A stretch of DNA of 64,000 nt from Fomitopsis serialis (lineage: Eukaryota; Basidiomycota; Agaricomycetes; Polyporales; Fomitopsidaceae). Where the stretch lies: NCBI RefSeq assembly GCF_022376445.1, contig NW_025955022.1, forward strand, positions 124,001-188,000. The letters are read 5' to 3'. The position numbers and the translations under genes are program-made. Positions within the stretch are counted from its first letter, which is position 1; every line of letters begins with the position of its first letter. This document shows positions 12,900 through 24,236 of this stretch, piece after piece. Under the pieces are notes generated by a model. That model saw only the letters and a list, made by a program, of their open reading frames with translations, was not told the origin of the DNA and ran no database searches.

Positions 12900-14995
12900 A
12901 TGGCCTCTGCCTCCCATTCGAGAAAACGCAAACGCGACACCGACGACGCTGGAAAGTCCTTCTTCACACATCTTCTCAGCCCTCGGCGCAGCTGGGTCCG
13001 GTGCTAGGTACTATTAGTCCTGTGTGCTCCGGAGCGCGTGAAGCTCATAGCGTCGGACAGCCGGTTTTCCTGCCCTCCAACCCCCTCGGAACACATCGTT
13101 CCGATGTTGGCGACGAGACAAGCAGGTCGATGGAGCAGAGCCATTCGCGTCTCAGGACACCATCGTGGCTGGAGAGACCGAGACTATAGAGTTCGCCACA
13201 TCGGGGAAAGCAGACAAGCCTCGGTGGGCTGCAGGTATGTGTCAACTGATATGTGTACAAAGTCGGTCCTCTCACTAGATTGCTTCCCTTTTCAGTTATC
13301 TGGTTGCTGTGCACAACAAACGAACGAATACGACCGTCTTCCGTCCGCACCCTCCATGTCATGAACCAGCAAGTGAAAGCGCTCAAAAACCTTGCTCCTA
13401 TAGAGGTGACCAATGATGAACGCGCTCAGTTGCGCAACAAGCTTGGCGAAACGTTTGGTACCAAAAAGCGAAAGCAGCCATTCGCGCGCAAGAGCGGAAC
13501 AGGGTGGACATCGATGCTTTGAAGGTGTGACCGGCCACCTGCAGGAGACTATCATGGAGAACACCAGCAGCTTGCCTACACTGGGTACGTGTTCATCCTA
13601 CAGGAGGATCTTCTTTGAAGAGACACACAAGTGTATCCTGCGTCACGCCACCTTCGGTGCATTTCATTCGCCCTTGGTCCTCCTCGAGAGTGGCTATCCA
13701 CATTTGAGTCCTTCACTAGTCCATTGGGACGCCACTGCAGCCTTCTATGCATTGCATGACGAGGTCTACTCATCACTAGGTGTGCGCCGACTGTATTCGT
13801 CAGCGGAGGTGTTCAGACATCGTCTGGAGCCACTTCGATGAGACCGTTTCTGACGACGGTGGTCACTCGGGAACTCGCTCGGGAGTTTGCTCTACATGCA
13901 TGTAGTGTATACACTCCGATGTCTAGATCGTCGTCAGAAAACCTGACCATCGTGAATGTCGTCGATCGTGGCTGCTCAGCCTATCGCAGTCTTGCGTCGA
14001 CATAACTAGGGATCTTCACTGGCATCAGCGGCTTGTCATCACGCAACAGTTACCTGCATATATTGACTCTAAACCTACAGAGGAAGCGAAGGATGCCGCG
14101 GACAGCAACCGGCTCATACCCCCGCATCACGCGGATGCAGATCGACCAGAAGGCGTTTACGCATTACACGACATATCCCGGAGACCGAGTTCAATGCGCT
14201 ATCGGTAACACCGTTCAGGTCCGCCTCGAGCGACCAGGAACGGAAAGCATTGTTGCCTTTCCGTCACTCAAACTGGGTCAATCAACATGTCTACAAACTT
14301 TTCCAGGCGCCGAAGCTCAGAAAAACAGACATGTCAGTGTCAATGTGGTGAATGGTCTACGCCTCCATTAACCCTCCATACAGGAAGATAGTTATGTACA
14401 TATCTGCCATGATGGCGTTCAAGATGGTGGCGCGGTCTGTCGACAACAAAGAGGCGTTGCAGAAGAAGCTCACAAGCGTGCCCCAAACTGTTATTGAGGG
14501 GTTGGTGTCTCGGTTCACTGAGAGCGAGAGAGACACAAACAAGTGAGCATCCTTAATGCGGCTATTGCGTTCATGTGTTCTAATACATAAACATTCGTGC
14601 AGAATTAAAGTAACGAGCCAAACGGAGACGATGCTTATGACCTATATGCTTGCTCTATGCTTGCGCGTCGATGATTTCGCGACCGACACGGAGCTTGTTG
14701 CCCACGATCTCAAAATGCCAGTCTCTAAGTACGCCTTCCGTGTTTTCCGGTTTGACCTTCCAACCTTCTGACTGCTACCTCAGGGTCAATCCACTTTTCA
14801 AGGCGCTCGGTACGTGGACTAGTGTGCATCCGTGAGCAGTACAGCGTCTGATATTCTCTGACAGGCTGCACTGTCCGTAAGCTTGACCATAAAGATCTCA
14901 AAAGGCTTGGCCTGCCAGATTCTGCTGCAGCATCGAAGCGGGCCATGTTGGAGGTTCCTGTCAAATTCCCCCAGCCGCGTCGTGCGCGTCGCTAG
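12900..14995 (+). CDS. RPA49: RNA polymerase I subunit RPA49 (PAF53)
   Basis: Subunit of the RPA49-RPA34 heterodimer of nucleolar RNA polymerase I, which transcribes rDNA. The N-terminal dimerisation part is SSQPSAQLGPVL joined by a spliced exon to GFPALQPPRNTSFRCW and ETETIEFATSG. A linker QQVKALKNLAPIEV and GETFGTKK follow. The tandem winged-helix part includes SNWVNQHVYKLFQAPKLRK and VMYISAMMAFKMVARSVDN, and the C-terminus is LDHKDLKRLGLPDSAAA ... VKFPQPRRARR. Exons: 12900-13007, 13061-13234, 13296-13584, then 14081 onward. At least six missing single bases (near 12957, 13345, 13463, 13522, 14195 and 14268) interrupt the frame, mostly in A or G runs. The fourth exon is preceded by an unusually long 496-base intron. 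Confidence 0.88.
13585..14080 (+). other. Oversized RPA49 intron with nested palindromes
   Basis: The intron starts GTACGT and ends CCTACAG. Its position is fixed by homology on both sides (SLPTL joined to EEAKDAADSNR). It is 496 bases, while other introns in the window are mostly 45-70. Inside lies an 11-base inverted repeat (tttctgacgac at 13847-13857 and its complement at 13930-13940). Its centre holds a perfect 14-base palindrome (13892-13905) overlapping a 12-base one (13904-13915). No box C/D snoRNA motif was found. I infer an inserted element or structured RNA of unknown kind. Confidence 0.6.
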
Positions 14996-15179
14996 GACTG
15001 TGTCACATCTGAGTCGGGGTACACCACTTGATGAATTTATCTGATAGCGTTGCTGCTTACCCCACGTTCTATTGTGAAGACCCTCGTGCTAAGCGTGTTC
15101 ATATGGATGAGTTCTCATCGTCTGTTGCTGCGGAAGCATCGGTAAGTTACTCGAGCCCTCTTGGAGGTACCTCTCGCTA

Positions 15180-15684
15180 GTGTCTGTCCCATGTGGCGGC
15201 GGTGCTTCCGACTTCCCAGACCGCCGCGGCATAGGTGTGACGAACACGAGACGAAGACGCTGCTAGGATTTGGCGCACGCCAATTGAATGCGAGTCCGGT
15301 AACATCGTAACGTTGTGAGCGGTAGCCCATAGGTTCGTGTCAAAAACACTTCCCGCTGTCCACTACACTATTCACTCAGTGGCAGTCCGATAGTTCGGAG
15401 GCACCCAGGGGTAACTTGCAATGGTGGCGTTGTCGCGGCCGGGTATTGCTCAGTCTCAGCCCTATGAGATGGTCTCCTGTTCCGTGGACGGATCAGAAGA
15501 AGTTTCCCCGCTGTCATCACGAAGCTTGTATCGTCATGCATAGTGCGGAGATCGGTTCCCAGCTAAGCGCTGCGCTGCAATCATCTCTCGCCTTTCAGGT
15601 ATCGACGAGCCCATATAAAAGTGGGAATGATTGGCTTCGAGAAGACGCGTCCAAAGACTGACTTCACTGTGGTCCTGTACTATC
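15180..15684 (+). promoter_or_regulatory. Promoter region of alcohol oxidase 2, TATA at 15614-15620
   Basis: A TATAAAA motif lies 65 bases upstream of the ATG at 15685. The whole region from about 15180 is the parent or sister of the decayed inverted copy at 4.96-5.57 kb. Between RPA49 (ending 14995) and this point no gene is seen. Confidence 0.6.
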
Positions 15685-18267
15685 ATGTCGAACTCACCTT
15701 CTTCCGAAGTCGATATCATCATCGCTGGAGGTGAGCATCTCATATCGTTCAGTGTCTCCTTCGTGTTGACGTCTCTTCGTAGGCGGTACCAGCGGGCTAG
15801 TAATTGCTAGTAGACTTGCAGAGGCCGACCCGACTCTGAGCATCCTTGTGCTGGAAGCAGGCCCACCGACACAAGAAGATCCAGCCCATACTCAACCCGC
15901 CCGTTATCTGAGCCACTTGCTTCCGGGAAGTAAGACTGTCAGGGTCTACGAAGGCCGAAAGACAGAGGAACTCGGGGGCCGAGGAGTCGTCGTACCGTGC
16001 GGCCAGTGCCTGGGAGGCGGCTCGAGCGTGAACTGTATGTATGCGGTTATTACTGTCCAGCAATGACTGCCATGCTAATGCTGTTCGGCTAGTCACGGTG
16101 TATGCGCGGCCTGCGGCGTCCGACTTCGACGACTGGGAAACCACGTACGGTAACCCGGGCTGGGGTTCGAAGGACCTCATTCCGCTTCTCAAGAAGGTGC
16201 ACTCATGTGATACCCTGTCTATTGTGATCTCCTGTTTCACGTAGAGCAGTCAGAGACCTACCAAGCGGAAGGGTCCGCGGAGACCCACGGTTACTCGGGC
16301 CCTCTCAAGGTATCATACGGCGGTCTCTTTACGAACATCGGGCAGCAGTTCCTCGAAGTCGCTGCGCGCTACGATGCGAAGCGCTCTCTGATGGATGATC
16401 CCAACGGTCTATTCAAGTGCAATGCATATGGGGTAAGTACATGGATGTTTAGAAGAGAGTTGAGAAGGGGTTTCGCTGATCATCCGTTTAGAGGTGGCAG
16501 AAGTTCGTGGTCACGTCGGCTCCGGTGTGAACATTGGGCTGATCGATCAATAGATACATAAGCGCGGACGATGGACGACGGTCCGACGTGCCCCACTACT
16601 ACATCTACAACCGAACCTATCCCAAGCTCGAGATACTCACCGGTTACCTCGTGAAGCGAGTCATCTTTGAGTGAGCATGAATTTATCTTCTAGTACCACT
16701 GACTGTTGACGGACGATACAGAGGAACGCGAGCTGTCGGCGTTGAATACACGCCCAATGCGCGGTTCCAGCCTGACGAGAAGCAGGGGACCCGCATCGCC
16801 AAAGCCAAGAGGCTGGTACTTCTGTCAGCCGGCGCCTTTGGGACCCCTGCGATATTGGAACGTTCCGGCATCGGAGCTCCGGCGCTGCTGAAGAAGCTCG
16901 AGATAGAGCCCTTGGTTGACTTGCCCGGCGTCGGCGAAAATTATCAAGGTGTGCGCCGTGAGGCATCTAGCATATCCTTGTGTCCTCACATCGTCCGTTC
17001 TAGACCATCAAGTCATTTTTGCGCCGTACCTCGTGAAGGACGAGGCGGAAACTCTCGATGGCATTGTTAGAAACGATCCCGAGGAAGTCGAGAGTACGTG
17101 TGTTGTCACAGGTCAACCCCCTAGCACTGAATCTGTTAATCCTTTCAGATTGGAGCGCACAGTGGACCAAGGACGGCTCAGGATTGATGGCTCATAAGTG
17201 AGTTTTCATACGAGATGAAGTGTGATCTCAACATTCTGAATGATCCAGTGGTATCGATGCTGCCGGTAAACTGCGGCCATTTCCGGATGAGCTCGAACTC
17301 ATCGGCCCCCAATTCCGCGAGAGGTGGGAGACCTACTTCAAGGACGTGCCAGACAAGCCTGTGATTTGGTGCGGTGCTGTATCGGAGTGAGTGTCTCCAG
17401 ATTGCCTACCGGACGCCTTGCTCTTTAACACCATCACAGATACGTTGGTGACCCTTCGACAGTTCCCAAGCGAAAGTACGCCAGTATAGGCTACTACGTG
17501 CAATATCCAATGTCCACCGGCTACGTCCACATCACATCCGCAAACGACGTGTCTGCTGCTCCTGACTTCGATCCAAGATTCCTACATCGGTTGAGTGCTC
17601 CGCATTTCGGTTCAAGAGTATCATCGGCCTAATGCTGACCACAGGGTTGAGGATCTCGTTCTTCTGAGATGGGGATACAAGCATAGTCGCGAATTCGCGC
17701 GCCGCATGCCACTATACTGCGGCGAATATCTGCCCAGCCATCCGCAATTTCCTGAAGGTAGCCAGGCAAGCTGTAGTTCTGATGGAGGGCCTGTGGCCAT
17801 GGACGCGCCTCTTTTGCAATACACCAGCGAAGACGACCAGGCTATTGATGAATATTCCCGCCGTGCGGTACAGACGTCCTGGCACTCGGTAGGTCTCGTT
17901 GCGCTCACTCACTCGATGTTCATGGACATATCATTGGCCATCCAGCTAGGAACCTGCGCGATGAAACCTCGCGGTCAAGGCGGCGTAGTAGACTCTCGAT
18001 TGAACGTGTACGGTGTCACTGGCTTGAAGGTAGCAGGTACGATGGACTTGTTGCTGTACACTATAGCATCGGGCTAACTAGATCCTCAGATATGTCTATC
18101 GTGCCTAGCAATGTTTGTGCGGTGAGTCTCGCTTCCCAGGTGAACCCGAATATTGCAGCTAAGTGTGGCGACCCGTAGAACACTACTCTACTGCTCTGGT
18201 CGTCGGAGAGAAAGCAACAACCATCCTGATGCAGGAGCTGGGAATTACGGTGTCCCATACGGCTTGA
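15685..18267 (+). CDS. GMC alcohol oxidase 2 (AA3_3)
   Basis: Paralogue of the genes at 1-2458 and 55380-57993, with the same 15-exon structure: 15685-15730, 15783-16034, 16093-16196, 16250-16432, 16492-16502 (11 nt), 16554-16670, 16722-16948, 17004-17093, 17149-17197, 17249-17386, 17440-17589, 17645-17888, 17946-18036, 18090-18121 and 18179-18267. The N-terminus SEVDIIIAGGGTSGLVIASRL is the FAD-binding Rossmann motif. VVPCGQCLGGGSSVN, GAFGTPAILERSGIG, GYVHITSANDVSAAPDFD and SWHS-LGTCAMKPRGQGG follow. The last exon lacks one base near 18184 relative to gene 3: read literally it ends at 18229, with the base restored it gives a typical C-terminus ending at 18267. The Rossmann loop has S-G-L in place of the A-G-C of gene 3. 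Confidence 0.92.
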
Positions 18268-18302
18268 CCATGGTTTAATGTCCCGCTTAAGCTAGCGTCC
18301 GG

Positions 18303-18316
18303 TCCCGGCGCCGGGA
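18303..18316. repeat. Perfect 14-base GC palindrome after alcohol oxidase 2
   Basis: The sequence tcccggcgccggga is its own reverse complement and lies 36 bases past the stop of alcohol oxidase 2. It could be a hairpin in the 3' UTR or a binding site for a dimeric factor. Function unknown. Confidence 0.5.
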
Positions 18317-18941
18317 TGTATATATGGTGTGGGTTTGTAGTTCGTGTATTCTGTAACTCTAGGGCTTCAACTCGGGTATGATTATCCTGCCACCCAGCTT
18401 TTGCATTCTGTGTGACACAAGTGAGAGATAAACGATTCAAGCTACGTGGCTATGAGACAACTCGGATCGGACGAGCCTCAGCCAAGCCTCGCTCAGGCCT
18501 TAGCCATGCACTGTCCGACTCGGACGCGGCGACGCCACAAGCGCGTCATGCACGTGAGACGTTCATCCACGGCGGCCACGCGTGTCAGTCACTGTCAGTG
18601 TCAGAGCAGCGCACCTGAGGTTCTTCTCCGCGGCCAGTTGTTCTCACCCAACGGCAAACACGCCATTCACAGCTCACCACTCATTTTGCCTGACACTGGA
18701 ATACACCGGCCCTAGTCTACTATCTCTACCCTCGTCCCACTGGTCAAGTTGCTCCGCTGCGGTGTCCGCGAAACTCCCGCCCTAACGTAGCCTTGCAATA
18801 GCGGCGGCGGTCACAGTGTCTTGCTGTAAACGTGAACAACTCATCCTCGGAGTGGTTCACTATCATCTAAAAGTAAGTTAGTGTTCTGACAACTCTACAT
18901 TCCTCCTTCCACGCTCACTCGCCGCCTGCCCCGTTCCAGCG
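18317..18941. other. Intergenic, upstream of the unknown gene at 18942
   Basis: About 620 bases with no supported gene. CT-rich sequence shortly before 18942 fits a promoter and leader for the next gene. Confidence 0.4.
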
Positions 18942-19690
18942 ATGCCCAAGCGGTCTTTCCAGTCTCCGCCGCCAGTTGTGGACATGGACATGCAGGATAC
19001 ATATGAGGCCGCTAAATGGCATGCGGTCTGGCGTAAAGAGTTTGGCGAAGAGAGTGACGACGGCGAGTACGACTGTGACGCAATGGATACAGTCCCAGAG
19101 GAGGAGTACGATGTTGATGCGCAGATTGAGCACGCTGTGCATTCTGCTGCTATCAATCTCGCAAATCATTAGTGAGTGTCATGCTAGTCTCCAGTGGCAT
19201 ATATATGTCCTCAATGACGGCTGTCACGACCGTGCAACTAGCAAGTGTCTCCTTGACGATCCCCAAGAGTCCACCCGTGCGCAGGCCTTAGACCCAAGGA
19301 CTCTGCTCAGGCTGCTAACAGCTGAGAGAACACGCAATCGTGCCATAGATGAGACAATTTCCACCTTGAAAAGTAGTACACTTGCCCAGGAGAGATGGTC
19401 TGACGCATCGTACTGGGGCACGCAAGCAAAACTGGAACTCTCGTTTACACTCGAGGTAAGTGCACGCCAATCACCGCTTTCGGATGATGACTTTATTTCT
19501 AGACAATGGTGCCGCCGAACGACCCAATGTGGGTCCAGCAATCTCAGATACAAGGTGCTGCTGCGTACACTGCCTGTGAGGACCAGGATCTATAAAAGTG
19601 GTCTAAGACGCAATGTGGCCAATGCGTTCATGCTCGCCAGCAGCGAGTCCGAGGACGGGTCCATGGCAAAATGCTCAAGATCGAGCCTCT
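18942..19690 (+). CDS. Hypothetical protein, acidic N-terminus
   Basis: No family recognised. The gene is supported by splice structure and composition. Exon 1 (18942 to about 19171) starts MPKRSFQSPPPVVDMDMQD and has acidic clusters (EESDDGEYDCDAMD, VPEEEYDVDAQIEHA). After a GTGAGT...CTAG intron, exon 2 (about 19240-19456) reads YKCLLDDPQESTRAQALDP. After another canonical intron, exon 3 (about 19502) reads TMVPPNDPMWVQQSQIQGAA ... ACEDQD. The frame then breaks, but a neighbouring frame continues (YKSGLRRNVANAFMLASSESEDG), the same single-base pattern seen elsewhere. The true 3' end is uncertain and may reach 20060. Probably a nuclear or cytosolic protein; no function can be given. Confidence 0.5.
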
Positions 19691-20060
19691 GAGGTTTTGC
19701 AGTACAGCGCAGATGAAGGCTGATGGCCTCACAGATTTACGTACAAAAGGACAAAGGAAATCTGGTTTCCAGTGATCGGCCACTCGCCGAGTCCGAGTTC
19801 TTCCCTTTCGGCAGCCTTGGCATGGATATCAAGATGTCCCTCGAACGAATTGTCTGTTCAGTCGTCAAAGATGTATGTTGGTTTCCATGTGTAGAAGCTG
19901 CCCAATGGCGAAAGCGAGCTTCCCGTATCCACCTAACTGCGCCTGTCTTTGCTATATACGCAATAGCACTGCATACTGCTGATGAGCTTTCACCAGCCTA
20001 TGTGACGAGCATGCACCGCAAGACCGGCCGACGACCCTTTAGTATGTGCTACAGGACCTA

Positions 20061-20895
20061 GCGGGAACTACCCTAGTAAGCGTCGAACCCAGTTCTTCGA
20101 TGACTTCAGGACACGTACTCGAGCCCTCCGACGACTAGACGTCAACCATGCAGCACCTATGTTCTGCGTAGGGGTATGTTGCTTTCATCATAGCACGCAC
20201 GGCCTTTCGGTCGTGACAAATCTCCAGTAGAAATACGCTGGTAATTATGAAACGTTGCGTTCGCGGTCAATTGTCATGATGTTTATGCTGTGCTAGGCTC
20301 AGGCAGGCTGGAGCAAGAGGGTTCGGCCAACAAGATGCGTGGACGGTGAGCTTTCCGGTGATGTGCTAGGCCGAGTCTCGCAGTCCGGTGACAGTGGACG
20401 TACGCGCAGGCCCCTCAAACCCATCGTGAGTTGAAATGATTGCTTGCATCACTCGGCTGGCGTCCTCGTACTTAAGGCATCGGCGAAATTCTCATCGTCT
20501 GTAAGTATTCCCCGACCTGTGTTCGCCGTTGAATACGTGGCCCCGTATAGAAAATTCCTGGATCCTCGTAGCTGCGGAGGAGCGAACCACACTGTAGTCT
20601 GATTTCGCCCATGATGCTTCCCTTCTCGCGAACCTAAGGTCATCGGCAAAATGTCGTGCGATCCCCAAGGCGAAAACGTATAAAGGCGACGCGTCCGTGC
20701 ACCAAAACCTCAGCTCTTCCCTCTTCTCACTTCGGAGTTCACGATAGCAACGGTACTGGCTAGTGAGTATTCCTTGCTAGAGACTCTGCTGGACGGTTAT
20801 TGATCATTCACACCAGCCTTGCTTGATTTATTAACGACACACGACTTTCATTTGCCTATTCACTACAACTCCTTCATCTTCACATACACCTAGCC
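20061..20895. other. Intergenic and promoter region; TATA at about 20678-20685
   Basis: No gene supported between 20061 and 20895. GTATAAAG at 20678-20685 is followed by a pyrimidine-rich stretch. A possible leader intron (GTGAGT near 20763) precedes the ATG at 20896. This is a good promoter candidate for the secreted repeat protein. Confidence 0.5.
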
Positions 20896-21679
20896 ATGCG
20901 CTCTGCCACCCTTTTCGCGTTTATCCTCGCTGCCGTCTCTGCGGCCCCGGCTCTCGCGTATCCCGCGTATCCGTGCGTCCGCTCAACTTGGTGCTTGTCG
21001 ATTCTGCACTAACGTCACATCCCATTCTTAGCGATGCCCGTGACCTTACCACCGCCGGTCTCTATGGACGCGACGACCTCGACACCCTGTTTGCCCGTGG
21101 CCCCCAAGGCCAAGCGGGCGAGGGGAAGCACGCCGAGAAGCACGAAGAAAAGGAGGAACGGAAGCACACAGTAGGTGAGAAGGACGAACAACACCACCAC
21201 CGCCACCAGCGCAGGTACAGCACTCGCCCGTTGTACGAGCGTGATGTCCTTGAGGAGCTGTTTGCTCGCGTCCTTCAAGACGCCACCGGGGACGCACAGC
21301 CTGCTCAGGCTCCCGCTGCGGTTGCGAGCGAACCCAAGCAAGGGGAACACGGACACAGCGGTCATCGCAAGGACGGCGGTGATCACCAGCACGGTCCAAA
21401 GGACAAGCACGAAGGCAAGGGCAAGAGCAAACACTCCGACGGGCACGCTGTCAAGCAGGGCGGTCGAGGCGAGCACGGCGGCAAGAAGGTCCGCGCGCTG
21501 TACGCACGCGATGTACTCGACGCTCTGTTCGCTCGTGCTTTCAAAGACAAGAATGGCGAGGTGAAACACGCTGTCAGCGCCACGGGGGGGATTGGAAACC
21601 AGGGCAGACAGGCAGCAGGCCAGGGCCTCGGGCGGTGTACTACGCTCGGGCTGACGACTCCTTCGACGAGTTCTTCTGA
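20896..21679 (+). CDS. Secreted protein with four LYxRDxLxxLFAR-type repeats
   Basis: Exon 1 (20896-20972) encodes a clear signal peptide (MRSATLFAFILAAVSAAPALA). Exon 2 starts at 21032. The mature part, about 220 residues, holds repeats LYGRDDLDTLFAR, LYERDVLEELFAR and LYARDVLDALFAR, separated by His/Lys/Glu-rich linkers (for example KHAEKHEEKEERKH and EQHHHRHQRR). Dibasic sites RR and KK precede repeats 2 and 3, as in proteins cut by a Kex2-like protease. After a run of seven G near 21585-21591 the literal frame degenerates and ends at the TAG near 21690. The next frame instead encodes a fourth repeat, AVYYARADDSFDEFF, and stops at 21677-21679, so one G is probably missing. Function unknown; possible small secreted peptide precursor or surface protein. 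Confidence 0.75.
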
Positions 21680-22188
21680 AGTGACTCAATAGTGCCAGTG
21701 GCCCCAGTGGTTGATACCTGTTGTTGATGATAGTTTTCAAGTTGTACGGTGCTGGGACGAGCCAATTGAGAGACGTGTAATGTGCGTGCATCTTATACCG
21801 TTGGCAACTTGAAGTTTAGCATCTGAGTACTACTATTGAGTCTTTGAAAGGTCGGTAAAGGCCGAAGCCTGGTCGAGCCGCATGCTCACTCAGGTACTCA
21901 AATACTCACGCCGGCTGACTTGTGTGGATGCACGTACTTACGATCGTAATAGCGGCCAGGTAGCGGCGCAAGCGCTATTATCGACTCCTGGGAATTAGCT
22001 GTACTTAGCTGTGACACGACAAAGCCCTCCCTCCGGTCGGAGTCGGGGATGTCGATGACCCTCAGCCACCCACTGGCACGTCCAAGCTAGTAATAGTCTC
22101 GGTGGTCTACACAACCCTCTTACATTGACTGTATCGCAGTAAGTACCGCCGCAGTAGTATCAGTATCAGTATCGGCGCATCGCCTAAC
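21680..22188. other. Intergenic between secreted repeat gene and F-box gene
   Basis: About 510 bases. It should contain the 3' UTR of the upstream gene and the promoter of the F-box gene. A short run of the unit cagtat (near 22155-22172) is present. No gene is seen. Confidence 0.4.
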
Positions 22189-23869
22189 ATGCATTACAGT
22201 ATAACTTCTCTAGCTCGGATGTCAGCGGCGCAAGCTATCGCTGTCATGGACGTCGAATCAAACGAAGAACAGCAGCCTGAGTCTCCATCCATGGACCGAG
22301 ACGTCAATTCTCCGGAATACGTGTATTGCCCAGTATGCACGTACGTTGCATCCCATCGTTGGGATGTTTCTCCTTCCGTCGAGGCAAAACCTCTTTCGAA
22401 TGGTGGCCATGAACAGCTTCATACGTCCACCGGCGCAGTGGATTGGCATGATTACTACTGGGGCTACACTAACCAAACCCGACACATGAGAAGAACCATT
22501 CTCCGACCACTTCCTCACACCATCGCCGATTGTATCCCACTGGAGCTCACCGATCGTGTCGTAGAGTGGATTCAACCCGACCGACGGGACCTCTACAATT
22601 GTGCACTGGTGTGTCGTGCGTGGCATCATCGCAGCCAGGCCTTGCTCTACTTCCGCGTTTTTCTCGCGGATGCCGAAGCCTACGACTCCCTCGCACGGTT
22701 TGCTATCCAGAGTCCGCGATCAAGTCGTTACTTGTCCTCCACCCGCATGCTGGAGATCCACGTCGACGATGAAGCCCCGTCTCCGAGTCCGCGTACACGG
22801 CGAGCATTTGTCCATGCAGTCCCCTTGTGCTCGGCCGCTCTATGCCGCATCTACAATGCCTTTCATTACGGAATTGTTTGCATCCGCCGTACCACGACAG
22901 CTTCGTCACCTTCATGTCGCAATTCACGGCGGTGCAACACTTGTGGCTGGACAACTTCGAGCTTAAGTCTTTCGCCGACTTTCGCCGCATTATTTGCTCG
23001 TTGCCCAGACTTCGCGACCTGCATCTCGCTGGAGGCAGGCTCGTTAATGCAAGTCCTAGCATTCCGCCCAGTACAGATATGCTCGCTCGGTCAGGTACCC
23101 CACGACTCCGCCGCCTTTCAATCGATGGGTTAGCTCCATCGTTTTTGTCTTTGCTCGTTCCTTGGCTCTCGTCCACGCCTATGTGCACTGCTGTCGACTA
23201 TTTCATGTTATCGATATCCGACGTACAGGCAGCAGACTTCCTAACGCTGAAGTACTAGTACTCTTGCGGACGCTCGGCTCAGCGTTGAAGTGGCTCTACT
23301 TACAGAATTTCGGAGAAGGTACGTGTGGCCACCCGGCAGTGTCAGGCAGCTCGCTTCAATCCGATGCTTATAATCATGATACAGCCGTACCTCCGCTCAG
23401 CCATCACCCCAACTTGGTACAAGTATGCTTGACCATGGTCGTCGCGCTGAAGAATACATGCAGAAGAATCGTCGAGATACTCTATGGCATACTTTGCCAG
23501 ATTTCAAGCAGTCATATGAGGGTCATCGACCTCCACTTGCGGTTTACATCAGAGACAGACAAGTTCACCCACTCGACGTGGTTGGATGATGACTTCGATG
23601 ACACGGATTTGGCACCAATCCACGAACTTGCTGGAGCGTCGACGTTCGATTCGCTGACCGAGGTCGGAGTCATTTTAACAATGCCAAACAACGTCGTCCT
23701 CGGTCTGCAAGACACTGGTATAGCCGTGGAGTTATGTGATCGGGTCCGCTTGATCCTGCAGCCATGGCATGCCCGCGGGATACTAGACATATTCCCCCGG
23801 CTCGTAATAGTAGACAAGGGTACAGCTGAAGCGGACGGTTCCTATTCTGCCAAGCCAACGGTTGAATAG
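22189..23869 (+). CDS. F-box protein, probable leucine-rich repeats
   Basis: The F-box IPLELTDRVVEWIQPDRRDL followed by YNCALVCRAWHHRSQALLYF (about 22530-22650) is typical of the large Agaricomycete F-box families, which recruit targets to SCF ubiquitin ligases. Downstream sequence has loose leucine-rich repeats (MPHLQCLSLRNCL, VQHLWLDNFELKSFADFRR, LPRLRDLHLAGGRL, LGSALKWLYLQNFGEG). The gene moves through three frames, with shifts near 22840 and 23255. Each fits the loss of one base. A probable intron (GTACGT to ATACAG, about 23319-23384) follows NFGEG. The start may be the ATG at 22189 or the one at 22219. Substrate unknown. Confidence 0.75.
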
Positions 23870-24236
23870 CGGTGGAGGGCGAGCAGTGACGCGTGACGGG
23901 CATTCAATCTCAAGTACCAGGGCACTAGTGAACGAGAGCATTTTCTTCCAGTCGACAACGGGTGCTCGTACTTGTCCTGTAATGATAGTACTCAGTACTT
24001 GGTTCGTTATGATATTCAAGTAACTCACGGTTTGATGGCAGTGTAACGCACTTACAGGTCGTTCATAGACCGCCGGAGAGAATGCAGGACTTCGTGATGT
24101 TTCTTTGCTCGTCAGACCGATTGAAAATTCTCATTTGAGGCATTCTGGCAGTCAAGACGTCCATATGAAGCGAATGGAATTCTACGGCGCACCAAAATAA
24201 TTACGTATACATGTAAGGGTCCTGCAAACTGACTCT
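23870..24236. other. Convergent 3' region between F-box gene and LHS1
   Basis: About 370 bases holding both 3' ends. No gene is seen. Confidence 0.5.

Noticed and set aside
12845..13189. Alternative upstream start for RPA49
   Set aside because: It has no ATG in that frame; the ATG at 12900 (MASASHSRKRKRD) matches the family's basic N-terminus with one missing A downstream.
13585..14080. Box C/D snoRNA in the RPA49 intron
   Set aside because: No TGATGA box paired with a CTGA box at the right distance could be found.
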